NCBI GenBank assembly: GCA_036502625.1
Contig: DASXYG010000021.1
Span: forward strand, 1 to 31,647
Length of the DNA: 31,647 bases
Direction of reading: 5' to 3'
Origin: DASXYG01 sp036502625
Lineage (GTDB): Bacteria; Actinomycetota; Actinomycetes; Streptosporangiales; Streptosporangiaceae
Of the stretch, positions 21,360 to 29,545 are shown one piece after another. Numbering within the stretch: position 1 is the first letter of the stretch; every line of letters begins with the position of its first letter. A program made the position numbers and the translations under genes. The notes under the pieces were generated by a model. It did not search any database, was not told the DNA's origin, and saw only the letters and a list, made by a program, of their open reading frames with translations.

Positions 21360-22453
21360 GCTCACCGGCCGTACCCCTGGCCACCGATGTCGGGCGGCTG
21401 CCCGATCACCCGCTCGGGCTCGACGACGCCGGCCGCGCACGGGTGGACCGGCTGCTCGGCGGAACCGTCGTGTCGCTGCACGACCACCCCGTACGGCTGC
21501 CCGACCCGCTCGACGCGCGGTCGTGGGCGGCGCACGCGGCGACCGGGACCGATGTGCTGGGCGAGGCGGGGCTGCGGTCGTCGCGGCTGAGCGCCGTGCT
21601 GGCGAGCGCGCTGGCCAGCGACGATCTCGGCGGGCTGACGGGCTGGGCGCGGGCGCTGCGCGGGCAGCTCGCGGCGTCCGCGGACCTCCGGGAGGCGCTC
21701 GCGTGGGCGGACGTCGCCGGTCCGCGTACGGCGGTGTTCCTCGCGCTGGAGGACCTCGGCGCGGTCGGCGCCGACCTGAACGGGATCGACGCGCTGTACG
21801 GCGCGGGGTTCCGCGCGGCCGGGCTGACGTACAACGCGGGCAACCCGCTGGGCGGGGGGCTCGGGCAGGCGGTGGACGAGGGGCTGACGGCGCTCGGGCG
21901 GGACGCCGTACGGGTCATGGAGCGGATCGGGATGGTCGTCGACCTCGCGCACGTCGGCGACCGTACGTCGCTGGACGCCGCCGGGGCGGCCGGCGCGCCG
22001 GTGATGGTCAGCCATGCGGGGGCGCGTGCGCTGTGGCCGAGCCCGCGCATGAAGCCCGACGACGTGCTGCGCGCGGTGGCCGCGACCGGCGGGGTGATCG
22101 GCGTGGAGGCCGCGCCCGGGTCCACGCGGGTCGACGGGCGTGCCGCGCACGACCTCGACGCCGTGATGGCGCACGTCGAGTACGTCGCGGAGCTCGTCGG
22201 GGCGGCGCACGTCGCGCTCGGCCCCGACACGTTCTTCGGCGACCACGCGGGGCTGTACGCCGCGGCCGGGTGGCGGCCCACGCCGGTGCCGGGCCGCGAC
22301 GCGCCGCTGCCGCCGTACGTCGCGGGCATGGAGAACCCGGCCGAGGCCCCGTACAACGCGGCGGCCTGGCTGGTGAACCACGGCTGGGCGGATGCGGACA
22401 TCGCCCGGGTGCTCGGCGGAAACGCGGCGCGGCTCCTGGGGGCGGTCCTGTGA
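21356..22453 (+). CDS. M19 (membrane/renal dipeptidase-like) metallopeptidase
   Basis: This 365-residue protein follows the M19 dipeptidase pattern. Glu132 in LALEDLG, His199 in VVDLAHVGD, His220 in VSHAGAR and Asp291 in GPDTFFGD correspond to the metal and catalytic residues of renal dipeptidase. The first metal motif reads HDH (residues 42-44) instead of the usual H-x-D in DGHND, marking a divergent subgroup. The family cleaves dipeptides, including D-residue and beta-lactam-like bonds, in the cytoplasm when it lacks a signal peptide, as here. The GTG start overlaps the importer stop, and GGAGG lies upstream. It overlaps the next gene the same way, so it is tightly tied to import and the M20 enzymes. 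Confidence 0.88.
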   Translation: MSSPAVPLATDVGRLPDHPLGLDDAGRARVDRLLGGTVVSLHDHPVRLPDPLDARSWAAHAATGTDVLGEAGLRSSRLSAVLASALASDDLGGLTGWARALRGQLAASADLREALAWADVAGPRTAVFLALEDLGAVGADLNGIDALYGAGFRAAGLTYNAGNPLGGGLGQAVDEGLTALGRDAVRVMERIGMVVDLAHVGDRTSLDAAGAAGAPVMVSHAGARALWPSPRMKPDDVLRAVAATGGVIGVEAAPGSTRVDGRAAHDLDAVMAHVEYVAELVGAAHVALGPDTFFGDHAGLYAAAGWRPTPVPGRDAPLPPYVAGMENPAEAPYNAAAWLVNHGWADADIARVLGGNAARLLGAVL

Positions 22454-23682
22454 CGGCTCACGGGGCCGAACGCGAGACTGGGCGCGCCGCCGGGCGTGGG
22501 GCCGGGGCCGAGGTGCACGCGCGGATCGGGGCGTACGTGGAGGCGCGGGCCGACGCGCTCGTCGCGCTCAGCCGGGATCTGCATGGGCGGCCCGAGCTGG
22601 CGATGGAGGAGCGCTACGCGGTCGAGCGGCTGACCGGGGCGCTGGCCGATGAGGGGTTCGGCGTACGGACCGGGGTCGGGGGGCTGGCGACGGCGTTCCG
22701 TGCCGAGCGCGGTTCGGGGGCGCCGGTGCTGGCGTTCCTGTGCGAGTACGACGCGCTGCCCGGCATCGGGCACGGCTGCGGGCACAACCTGATCGCGACC
22801 GGGGGGTTCGCCGCCGCGACCGCGCTGGCCGCGGCGATGCCGTCCGCGGCGGGCACCGTCGCCTGCGTCGGCACGCCCGGCGAGGAGGGCGCGGGCGGGA
22901 AGGTGCTGCTGCTCGACGCGGGCGTGTTCGACGACGTCGACGCCGCGCTGATGTTCCACCCGGGCGACCGCACGCTGCCGATCCGGCACGCCACCGCGTG
23001 CCGCCACCTGACGCTGGAGTTCCACGGCCTGGCCGCGCACGCCGCGGGCAGCCCGCAGGACGGCCGGAGCGCGCTCGCCGCGGTCATCCAGTTCTTCACC
23101 GGGGTCGACGCACTGCGGCAGTTCGTACCGGAGACCAGCCGGATGCACGGCGTCATCGCCGACGGCGGCCAGGCGCCGAACGTCGTGCCCGACTACACGC
23201 GCGCCGAGTTCATGGTGCGCGGCCTGACCACGGACGTGGTGGACGACCTCGGCGAGCGGGTCGAGGCCATCGCGCGGGGCGCCGCGCAGGCCACCGGCAC
23301 GACGGTGACCGTCACGCACGGGATCACGTACGCCGAGCGGAAGAACAACCACGTCATGGCCGGGCTGGTCGCCGGCCACCTGACCCGCCTCGGCGTTGAC
23401 GTGGAGGAGCCCGTGCTGCGCGGCGGCACCGGGTCCTCCGACATCGGCAACGTGAGCCTGCGGCTGCCGACGATCCACCCGTACCTGCAGATCATGGACA
23501 CCGGGACGCCCACGCACTCGCGCGCGATGACCGAGGCCGCGGTCGCGCCGCGCGCCCACCGCGCGATGCTGGCCATGGCGACGGCGCTGGCCTGCGCCGG
23601 GGCGGACCTGCTCGCCGACCCCGGCCTGCTCACGGCCGCGCGCGAGGAGTTCGCCGTACGCGGCCCGGACCTTCCCGGATGA
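22450..23682 (+). CDS. M20 amidohydrolase, AbgB-like
   Basis: This 410-residue zinc amidohydrolase resembles E. coli AbgB and the related ACY1L2 group. It has LCEYDALPGIGHGCGHN with the metal-binding Asp and His residues, TPGEEGAGGKV with the catalytic Glu pair, GVFDDVDAALMFHPGD, HGLAAHAAGSPQDGRSAL and the final metal His in TPTHSRAM. It is shorter than AbgB (481) because a loop in the second half is missing. It would cleave an amide bond to an amino acid, probably together with the AbgA-like partner encoded next. GTGA and ATGA overlaps link it to the genes before and after. The first 20 residues are Ala/Gly/Arg-rich and may be dispensable. Confidence 0.88.
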   Translation: MTAHGAERETGRAAGRGAGAEVHARIGAYVEARADALVALSRDLHGRPELAMEERYAVERLTGALADEGFGVRTGVGGLATAFRAERGSGAPVLAFLCEYDALPGIGHGCGHNLIATGGFAAATALAAAMPSAAGTVACVGTPGEEGAGGKVLLLDAGVFDDVDAALMFHPGDRTLPIRHATACRHLTLEFHGLAAHAAGSPQDGRSALAAVIQFFTGVDALRQFVPETSRMHGVIADGGQAPNVVPDYTRAEFMVRGLTTDVVDDLGERVEAIARGAAQATGTTVTVTHGITYAERKNNHVMAGLVAGHLTRLGVDVEEPVLRGGTGSSDIGNVSLRLPTIHPYLQIMDTGTPTHSRAMTEAAVAPRAHRAMLAMATALACAGADLLADPGLLTAAREEFAVRGPDLPG

Positions 23683-24965
23683 CCCCGGTCTGGGATCCGC
23701 GCGACGTCGTGGCGGTCCGCCGCGACCTGCACGCGCACCCGGAGCCGGGGTTCGCCGAGATCCGTACGGCCGCCGCGGTGGCCACGGCGCTCGCGGGGCT
23801 GGGCTGGTCCGTGCGGGCGGGCCGCGAAGTGGCGGACGTGCGGGGCGTGGCCGGGCTGCCGCCGGAGGCGGAGCTGGCCGCGGGCGCCGAGCGTGCGGCG
23901 GCCGCCGGAGTGCCGGCCGACCTGGTGCGGCGGCTGTCCGGCGGCCACACGGCCGTGGTCGCCGAGCTGGCGGGCGACCGGCCCGGCCCCCTGGTGGCGC
24001 TGCGGCACGACATGGACGCGCTGCCCGTACGCGAGCCGGCCGAGGCGGGCCACCGGCCGTACGACCTGGGCTTCGCGTCGAGGCACCCCGGGGTGATGCA
24101 CGCCTGCGGGCACGACGGGCACGTCGCGATGGGCGTGGCGCTCGCGGCCGCGCTGGCGGACCGGGACTTCCCCGGGCGGGTGCGGCTGGTGTTCCAGCCG
24201 GCCGAGGAGGGGGTGCGCGGCGCGGCGCCGCTCGTGGACGCCGGGGTGTGCGCCGGGGTGGACGCGTTCCTGGCCGTGCACCTGGGGTTCGGGCTGCCCA
24301 GCGGGGCCTGCGCGGGGGCGGCGACGGAGCTGCACGCCACGACGAAGACCCGGGTCCGGTTCACCGGGCGCGCCGCGCACGCCGCGAAGGCGCCGGAACA
24401 GGGCAGGAACGCGCTGCTCGCGGCGGCGACCGCGGCGCTCAACCTGCACGCGCTGCCGCGCTTCGCCGGCGCGGCCACGCGGGTGAACGTCGGCCGCCTC
24501 ATCGCGGGCACGGCGGCCAACATCGTCGCCGCCGACGCCGAGCTGCACTACGAGACGCGCGCCGACCGTACGGACACCGCCGCCGAGCTGCAACGCCGCG
24601 CCGCGGCGATCGTCGCGGCCGCGGCCGCGATGCACGAGGTCACCGCCGAATCGGTGGCCACGGGCCGGGCGACCGCGGCCGCGACGGACGCGCGGGTGGC
24701 AGATGCGGTCCGCGCGGCGGCGTCCGGGCTGGTCGACGTGCGGGCGTCTCATCCGCTGGGCGCGAGTGATGACGCGAGCCTGCTCATGGACGCCGTGCGG
24801 GCGGGGGGCGGCGTTGCGGGATACGCGGTGCTCGGGGCGGACAGTCCGGGGCCGCCGCACTCCCCCGCGTTCGACATCGACGAGGACGTCCTCCCGGTCG
24901 GCGTTCGGCTGCTCGAACGGCTCGTCCGCGGGGGCTTCGGCTTGCGTACGGAGGAGGAGAGATGA
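23679..24965 (+). CDS. M20 amidohydrolase, AbgA-like
   Basis: This 428-residue zinc amidohydrolase is similar over its whole length to E. coli AbgA (436 residues), one half of the p-aminobenzoyl-glutamate hydrolase. Besides the M20 motifs (RHDMDALP, MHACGHDGHVAMG, FQPAEEGVRGA, GRAAHAAKAPEQGRNALLAA, PPHSPAFDID), it shares the AbgA-specific N-terminal insertion. There LG.S...GREV is followed by GLP, a helical stretch and then GG.T..VA.L. It overlaps the AbgB-like gene by ATGA, as expected for subunits of a heterodimer. The substrate is probably an aroyl- or acyl-amino acid. Whether it is p-aminobenzoyl-glutamate is not shown by the sequence. Confidence 0.9.
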   Translation: MTPVWDPRDVVAVRRDLHAHPEPGFAEIRTAAAVATALAGLGWSVRAGREVADVRGVAGLPPEAELAAGAERAAAAGVPADLVRRLSGGHTAVVAELAGDRPGPLVALRHDMDALPVREPAEAGHRPYDLGFASRHPGVMHACGHDGHVAMGVALAAALADRDFPGRVRLVFQPAEEGVRGAAPLVDAGVCAGVDAFLAVHLGFGLPSGACAGAATELHATTKTRVRFTGRAAHAAKAPEQGRNALLAAATAALNLHALPRFAGAATRVNVGRLIAGTAANIVAADAELHYETRADRTDTAAELQRRAAAIVAAAAAMHEVTAESVATGRATAAATDARVADAVRAAASGLVDVRASHPLGASDDASLLMDAVRAGGGVAGYAVLGADSPGPPHSPAFDIDEDVLPVGVRLLERLVRGGFGLRTEEER

Positions 24966-25975
24966 GCGGGTACACGGTCGTCGGGGGCGGGGCCATCGGG
25001 GGCACGCTGGCGTTCCATCTGGCGCGGGCGGGCCATGCCGTGGCCGTCGTGGACACCGACGCGGAGCATGTCGCCGCGATCCGGGCGCACGGGCTGCGCA
25101 TCCGGCGGCCGGACGGGCGCGAGGAGGCCCAGGCCGTACGGGCGACCGGGCCCGGCGACGCGGACGGGCCGCTGGGCGCGGTCATCCTGGCCGTGAAGGC
25201 GCAGGCCACCGGCGGTGCCGTCGACTGGATCGCGCCGCGGCTCGCCGCGGACGGCTACGTCGCCAGCCTCCAGAACGGCCTGTGCGAGCCGGTGATCACC
25301 GACCGCGTCGGGGCGGGCCGCACCGTGACCGCGTTCGTCAACCTGTTCGCCGACGTCGTCGAGCCGGGCGTGATCGCGGACGGCGGCGCCGGGGCGCTGG
25401 TCGTCGGGGAGCTGGACGGCACGCTCAGCCCGCGTGTCCGTACGCTCGCGGACGACCTCGGCGCGTGGGGCCCGGCGGTCGCGCATCCGAACGTGGCCGG
25501 GCACCTGTGGTCCAAGCTCGCGTACAGCGCCGTAGCGGCGGCCAGCGCGACCGTTGACGCGCCGGTGGCCGACACGATCGAAGGACACCCGGAGCTGACG
25601 GTCGCGCTGGCCCGCGAGGTGTACGCCGTGGCCGCCGCCGAGGGCGTACGCCCGGAACCGTTCGACGCCTGGCGCGCCGCCGCCTTCCTCCCCGGCGCGG
25701 CGGACACGCCCGAGGCGCTCGACCACTTCTGCGCGTGGCTGCGCACCCAGCCGAAGGACCGTACGGGCATCTGGCGCGACCTCGCCGTACGCCACCGCAG
25801 GACGGAGGTGCCCGCGCTGCTCGACCCGGTGATCCGGCTCGCCGATGCGTACGGCCTGCCGTGCCCGGGGGTGCGCGCGGTGCGGCGCGTCATCGGCGAA
25901 CTGGAGGACGGCACGCGGCCGCTGTCCGCGGCCAACCTGGACGACCTGGAGCGGGCCGCGACGGCCCGCCCGTGA
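24962..25975 (+). CDS. Ketopantoate reductase (PanE/ApbA) family protein
   Basis: This 337-residue NADP-dependent reductase has the Rossmann motif VVGGGAIGGTLAFHLARAGH at residues 6-25, the AVKAQAT element with Lys79, SLQNGL with Asn105 and the catalytic Lys185 in HLWSKLAYSA. The family converts 2-keto acids to 2-hydroxy acids or the reverse. Membership does not mean pantothenate synthesis, because many paralogues sit in catabolic operons. Here it is the fifth gene of the overlap chain (ATGA with the AbgA-like gene, GGAGGAGAG site). That suggests it acts on a keto or hydroxy acid released by the hydrolases. The Asn of the usual K-L-x-x-N element is Ser188 or Ala189. Confidence 0.9.
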   Translation: MSGYTVVGGGAIGGTLAFHLARAGHAVAVVDTDAEHVAAIRAHGLRIRRPDGREEAQAVRATGPGDADGPLGAVILAVKAQATGGAVDWIAPRLAADGYVASLQNGLCEPVITDRVGAGRTVTAFVNLFADVVEPGVIADGGAGALVVGELDGTLSPRVRTLADDLGAWGPAVAHPNVAGHLWSKLAYSAVAAASATVDAPVADTIEGHPELTVALAREVYAVAAAEGVRPEPFDAWRAAAFLPGAADTPEALDHFCAWLRTQPKDRTGIWRDLAVRHRRTEVPALLDPVIRLADAYGLPCPGVRAVRRVIGELEDGTRPLSAANLDDLERAATARP

Positions 25976-25985
25976 GAGGGGCACC

Positions 25986-26777
25986 ATGAGCCGGCACATC
26001 CTCATCACCGGGGCCGCGGGCGGCCTCGGCCTGGCCGTCGCGGACGCGTTCGCCGCGGGCGGCGACCGGGTCACCGGCGCCGACGTCCGCGTCGAGCCGC
26101 TGGACGCCGCGCTGCGCGCGATCGGCGAGCGGCACGGCGTCGACGTCGCGGCGATCGCCGCCGACCTCGGCGCGCCCGGCGCGCACACCGTCGTCGACAC
26201 CGTCTGGGACCGGCACGGCCCGGTCGACGTCCTGGTCAACGCGGCCGGCATCTGGCCCGCCACGCCCCTGCTCGACATGACCGAGGACGTATGGGACCGC
26301 GTCATGACGGTCAACACCCGCGCCCCCGTCATGACGTCGGTCGCGCTGGCCCGCCGCGCCGTCGCCGACGGGCGCGCGCCCTGCGTGGTCAACATCGCCT
26401 CAGGCGCCGCCCTGCGCGCCCGCCCCGGCGCCGCCCACTACGCGACGTCCAAGGCGGCGCTGGAGATGGCCACGCGGTCCTGCGCGCTGGAGTTCGGCCC
26501 GTACGGCATCCGCGTCAACGCCGTCTCCCCCGGCTTCGTCCGCGTCGACAGCGCCGTCAACCCGATCACCGACGCGTACGCCGACGCCGTCTCCCCCAAC
26601 CCGCTCGGCACCCCCGGCCACCCCGAGGACGTGGCCGGCGCCGTGCACTACCTGGCGTCCGCCGCGGCCCGGTGGATCACCGGCACGGTCATCCGCGTGG
26701 ACGGCGGCTCGTCCGCGGGCAACGGCGCGCTGCCCGTCCACTGGTCGGGCGCCACCGAGATCCAGGCCCCCGGCTAG
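25986..26777 (+). CDS. Short-chain dehydrogenase/reductase
   Basis: This 263-residue classical SDR has the cofactor motif TGAAGGLG at 8-15, NAAG at 85-88, Asn110, Ser139 and the Y-x3-K pair Tyr152/Lys156. Asp33 after the second strand (VTGADVRVE) favours NAD over NADP. It would oxidise a hydroxyl group or reduce a ketone. It follows the ketopantoate-reductase-family gene by 10 bases with a GAGAGGGG site and is the last gene of the plus-strand operon. With that neighbour it may form a pair of redox steps on the same intermediate. Its TAG stop shares the palindrome CTAG with the stop of the convergent deacetylase gene. Confidence 0.93.
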   Translation: MSRHILITGAAGGLGLAVADAFAAGGDRVTGADVRVEPLDAALRAIGERHGVDVAAIAADLGAPGAHTVVDTVWDRHGPVDVLVNAAGIWPATPLLDMTEDVWDRVMTVNTRAPVMTSVALARRAVADGRAPCVVNIASGAALRARPGAAHYATSKAALEMATRSCALEFGPYGIRVNAVSPGFVRVDSAVNPITDAYADAVSPNPLGTPGHPEDVAGAVHYLASAAARWITGTVIRVDGGSSAGNGALPVHWSGATEIQAPG

Positions 26778-27502
26778 CGGACGCCGTGGTCGCGCAGCGG
26801 GCCGACGGACCAGCCGCGGGCCTGGCACGTGTCGAGGATCCGCGGGAGCGCGGCGAGGGTGCGGCGCCACGAGCCCGCGGCCGACGTGCAGTCGGAGTCG
26901 TGCAGCAGGATCGTGCCGCCGGAGCCCAGGCCGCGCGTGACCGCGTCGTGGATGGATCCCGGCGTGCTGCGCCCGCGCCAGTCCTTGCCCCACGCGGTCC
27001 ACAGCACCGGGTCCAGGTTCAGGCGGCGGCAGGCGTGGTGCGCGGAGGCGGTCATGATGCCGTACGGGGGCCGGAAGTACGCCGGGGGCGTGCCGGTGAT
27101 GGCGGCCAGGGTGTCGCGGGCGCGGGCCAGCCCGTCATGGGTGGAGCGCGGGCCGCAGAGCAGCAGCGGGCGGTGGTGCCAGCCGTGCAGGGCGATCTCG
27201 TGCCCGGCGGCGGCGATGTCCTTGGCGACGCCCGGGGAGCGGATCGCCATCGTGGCGAGCAGGAAGAACGTCGCCCGCACGCCGCGGGCGTCCAGGAGGT
27301 CGAGGAACCCGGGCGTGCCCGCGTGGTCGGGTCCGTCGTCGAACGTCAGCGCGATGTGGCCGGGCCGCCCGCGGCCGGCCAGCCGGGGCATGAGGTTGTT
27401 GCGCAGCGGCGCCACGGCGGACAACGCCGGCGCCGCGTGCAGTGTGGCGGCCGCGCCGACCAGTACGGCGCCGGTCCGCAGTCCCGCGCGGGCCGGTGTC
27501 AC
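26774..27502 (-). CDS. Polysaccharide deacetylase (NodB domain)
   Basis: This 242-residue carbohydrate esterase family 4 protein removes N- or O-acetyl groups from a polysaccharide. It has TFDDGPD (53-59) with the catalytic Asp55 and metal-binding Asp56, metal His106 and His110 in HGWHH, the RPPYG motif, and LLHDSD carrying the late catalytic His. The N-terminus (MTPARAGLRTGAVLVGAAAT then LHAAPALSA) looks like a signal peptide or anchor, so the enzyme probably acts outside the membrane. Its GTG start overlaps the stop of the glycosyltransferase gene as GTGA, so the two are coupled and likely act on the same envelope glycan or glycolipid. Its stop shares CTAG with the convergent SDR stop. Confidence 0.92.
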   Translation of the reverse strand: MTPARAGLRTGAVLVGAAATLHAAPALSAVAPLRNNLMPRLAGRGRPGHIALTFDDGPDHAGTPGFLDLLDARGVRATFFLLATMAIRSPGVAKDIAAAGHEIALHGWHHRPLLLCGPRSTHDGLARARDTLAAITGTPPAYFRPPYGIMTASAHHACRRLNLDPVLWTAWGKDWRGRSTPGSIHDAVTRGLGSGGTILLHDSDCTSAAGSWRRTLAALPRILDTCQARGWSVGPLRDHGVR

Positions 27503-28683
27503 GGACGTGCCCCGTCAGGAGGTGCGGCCAGCACGGGCGTCGGCCCCGCGCTGACCGCACCCCGGCGCGCCCGCCGGGCCACGGGTGGGTGTGGTGCCCC
27601 GGCGAGCGCGGTCAGGACGGCCGGCACCGGTCCGGTGGCGCGCCGGTGCAGCGCCAGGCCCGCGGCGCGCTGGTCCCGGCCGCGGCGCCCGTACAGGAGC
27701 TCGCCGAGGACGGGCCCCAGCTCGCCGCGCTCGCGGATCCAGACCGCGAGGCCGGCGGCGTCGAGCGCGGCCGCGTTGGCCCGGCCGTGTCCCGGGATGC
27801 ACCGGTAGCCGGCCACCGGAAGCCCCGCCGCGAACGACTCCAGCGAGGTCAGCCCGCCCGCGTTCTGGACCAGCACGTCGCAGGCGTGCATGAGGCCGGG
27901 CATGTCCGTCACCCACTCGAACACGTACGGGACCCCGTCACGGCGCAGCCGCTCGGCCAGCGCGGTGTTCCGGCCGCACACGACCACCGGTATGGCGGTA
28001 CCGGTGGCGTGCACGTCGGCGGCCGCCTGGCGGACCTCGCCGACCCCCCACGAGCCGGCGATGAGCAGCGCCAGGAGACCCGTCGCCGGCAGCCCGAAAC
28101 GGACACGGGCCGCGCCCCTGACCCCCGGGCCCGGCGGCCCGAAGCGGGGGTCGACCAGCGGGCCGCAGACCGCCGTCGCCGCACCGCGCGACCGCGCCTC
28201 CGCGGCGGGTGCCGGGTGCACCGCGAGGTGCGCGTCCACGCCGGCGGCGACCCACAGGGCGTGCACGGAGAAGTCGGTCAGGTACGTGATCACCGGAACC
28301 GTCAACCGCCCGCTGCGCCGGAGCGCGCCGAGCACCTGGCTGGCGCCCGGATACGTCGAGATCACCGCGCACGTCCCCGGCGCGATCGCCGCCAGCGTCC
28401 GCCGCCGCGCCGTGGCGAGCAGGGCGCGTACGGCGGGTCCGGGGCGTTCGTCGTCCTCGGTGGCGGCGTAGAGGCGCTGGTAGGCCGGCGGAGCCAGCGT
28501 CAGCATCCGGTGGTACGTGCCCGCGATGAGCTGTCCCGCGCCGGCCGGGAGGAGGTCGAGGAAGTCGCGCCGGTCCACCCGGAAGCCGGCCGCGGCCAGC
28601 CGGCGGGCGAGCTCGGCGGCGGCCCCGTCGTGTCCGCCGCCGATGCTGGCCGAGATGATCGCGATACGCGCGGGAGAAAGCAC
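27499..28683 (-). CDS. MGDG-synthase-like glycosyltransferase (GT28 type)
   Basis: This 394-residue GT-B fold enzyme begins with the diacylglycerol glucosyltransferase/MGDG synthase N-terminal pattern IAIISASIGGGHDGAAAELA. The nucleotide-sugar domain of the MurG/GT28 group ends in VLVQNAGGLTSLESFAAGLP. Such enzymes add sugar to a membrane lipid; the product (glycolipid or lipid-linked precursor) is not defined. The GTG start lies 12 bases after the COG4705 gene stop and only a weak AGG site is visible. The C-terminal 45 residues are Pro/Ala/Arg-rich. Coupling to a deacetylase suggests trimming of an acetylated sugar on the glycolipid, an inference. Confidence 0.85.
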   Translation of the reverse strand: MLSPARIAIISASIGGGHDGAAAELARRLAAAGFRVDRRDFLDLLPAGAGQLIAGTYHRMLTLAPPAYQRLYAATEDDERPGPAVRALLATARRRTLAAIAPGTCAVISTYPGASQVLGALRRSGRLTVPVITYLTDFSVHALWVAAGVDAHLAVHPAPAAEARSRGAATAVCGPLVDPRFGPPGPGVRGAARVRFGLPATGLLALLIAGSWGVGEVRQAAADVHATGTAIPVVVCGRNTALAERLRRDGVPYVFEWVTDMPGLMHACDVLVQNAGGLTSLESFAAGLPVAGYRCIPGHGRANAAALDAAGLAVWIRERGELGPVLGELLYGRRGRDQRAAGLALHRRATGPVPAVLTALAGAPHPPVARRARRGAVSAGPTPVLAAPPDGARP

Positions 28684-28695
28684 CCGACGAACCTA

Positions 28696-29502
28696 CTACG
28701 TACTTGTAGAAGTTGACACCCCGGTCTGGTCCCTGCGGGTGACGGCGAGGTAGACGACCAGTCCGAGGATCGTGGCCAGGAACAGCACGCTGGTCGTGAT
28801 CGTGCCGAGGCCGAGACCGCCGTCGCCGTGGGCCTGGGACAGGTAGTCGCCGATCGAGGCGCCGAACGGGCGGGTCAGGATGTAGGCGATCCAGAAGGCC
28901 GTGACGGCGTTCGCCTTGAGGCCGAAGCGCGCGGCGGCGACGAGGGCGATCAGCGCGCCGAACACGGCTGCGGCGACCCAGTAGCCGAGGTCGAGCTTCT
29001 CCGACACGAGGTCGCCCGCCGCGGTGCCGAGGGCGAAGGTGAACAGGATGGCCGCCCAGTAGAACGCCTCGCGGCCGGTCGTGCAGATGGTGTGGATGGA
29101 CAGCGTCCTCTCGGCCGCGTACCAGATGGCGAAGGTCGCCGCGAGCACGACGGCGAACACCGCCGTCGTCGCCTCCAGCGGTACGCCGAGGTTGTCGGTG
29201 AGGTTGTCGGTGATGAGCGTGCCGACGACGCTGATCAGCACGACGGTGAGCCAGTAGACGCCGGGCACGTACCGCCGGACGCGGAACTGGACCACCATGG
29301 CGGCGATGAGCAGGGCGCTCATCACGATGGTGGTCATGGTCAGGCCGAGCCCGAGGTTCTCGTTCAGGAGGTCGGCCGCGGTCTCGCCCACGGTGGTGCA
29401 GAGGATCTTGATGATCCAGAAGTAGAGCGTGACCTCAGGGACCTTGTTGAGCATCCGCCGGCCCGTACGGGCCGCTGCATGGCGTTCGGTGTTCGTGGTC
29501 AT
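28696..29502 (-). CDS. COG4705-type integral membrane protein
   Basis: This 268-residue membrane protein has about eight hydrophobic helices and the recurrent blocks LNKVPEVTLYFWIIKILCTT, GETAADLL and LTRPFGASIGDYLSQ. They are arranged as an internal duplication, because TVGETAADLL, TAAGDLVSEKL and ASIGDYLS occupy equivalent places. From memory these belong to the COG4705 uncharacterised membrane-anchored proteins, sometimes encoded beside two-component systems, of unknown function. The ATG at 29500-29502 lacks a clear ribosome-binding site; an alternative ATG lies 48 bases downstream. It follows the kinase gene by 43 bases, and that gap holds a likely response-regulator site. The glycosyltransferase begins 12 bases after its stop. 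Confidence 0.87.
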   Translation of the reverse strand: MTTNTERHAAARTGRRMLNKVPEVTLYFWIIKILCTTVGETAADLLNENLGLGLTMTTIVMSALLIAAMVVQFRVRRYVPGVYWLTVVLISVVGTLITDNLTDNLGVPLEATTAVFAVVLAATFAIWYAAERTLSIHTICTTGREAFYWAAILFTFALGTAAGDLVSEKLDLGYWVAAAVFGALIALVAAARFGLKANAVTAFWIAYILTRPFGASIGDYLSQAHGDGGLGLGTITTSVLFLATILGLVVYLAVTRRDQTGVSTSTST

Positions 29503-29524
29503 GCCGCGACGGTGGCACCGCGCG

Positions 29525-29542
29525 CCTGAACGGAACCTGACC
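29525..29542 (-). promoter_or_regulatory. 11-bp-spaced direct repeat, OmpR-type operator candidate
   Basis: Read on the minus strand, GGTCAGG and GTTCAGG are 11 bases apart within the 43-base gap between the kinase and the COG4705 gene. OmpR-family regulators typically bind such direct repeats with one helical turn of spacing. The regulator encoded at 30909 is the natural candidate. A small CGGTG/CACCG dyad lies at 29510-29520 between the repeats and the start codon. Confidence 0.5.
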
Positions 29543-29545
29543 ACG

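Noticed and set aside
21406..23559. Long minus-strand open frame opposite the M19/M20 genes
   Set aside because: It is antisense to well-supported enzymes with intact motifs and encodes only low-complexity basic sequence.
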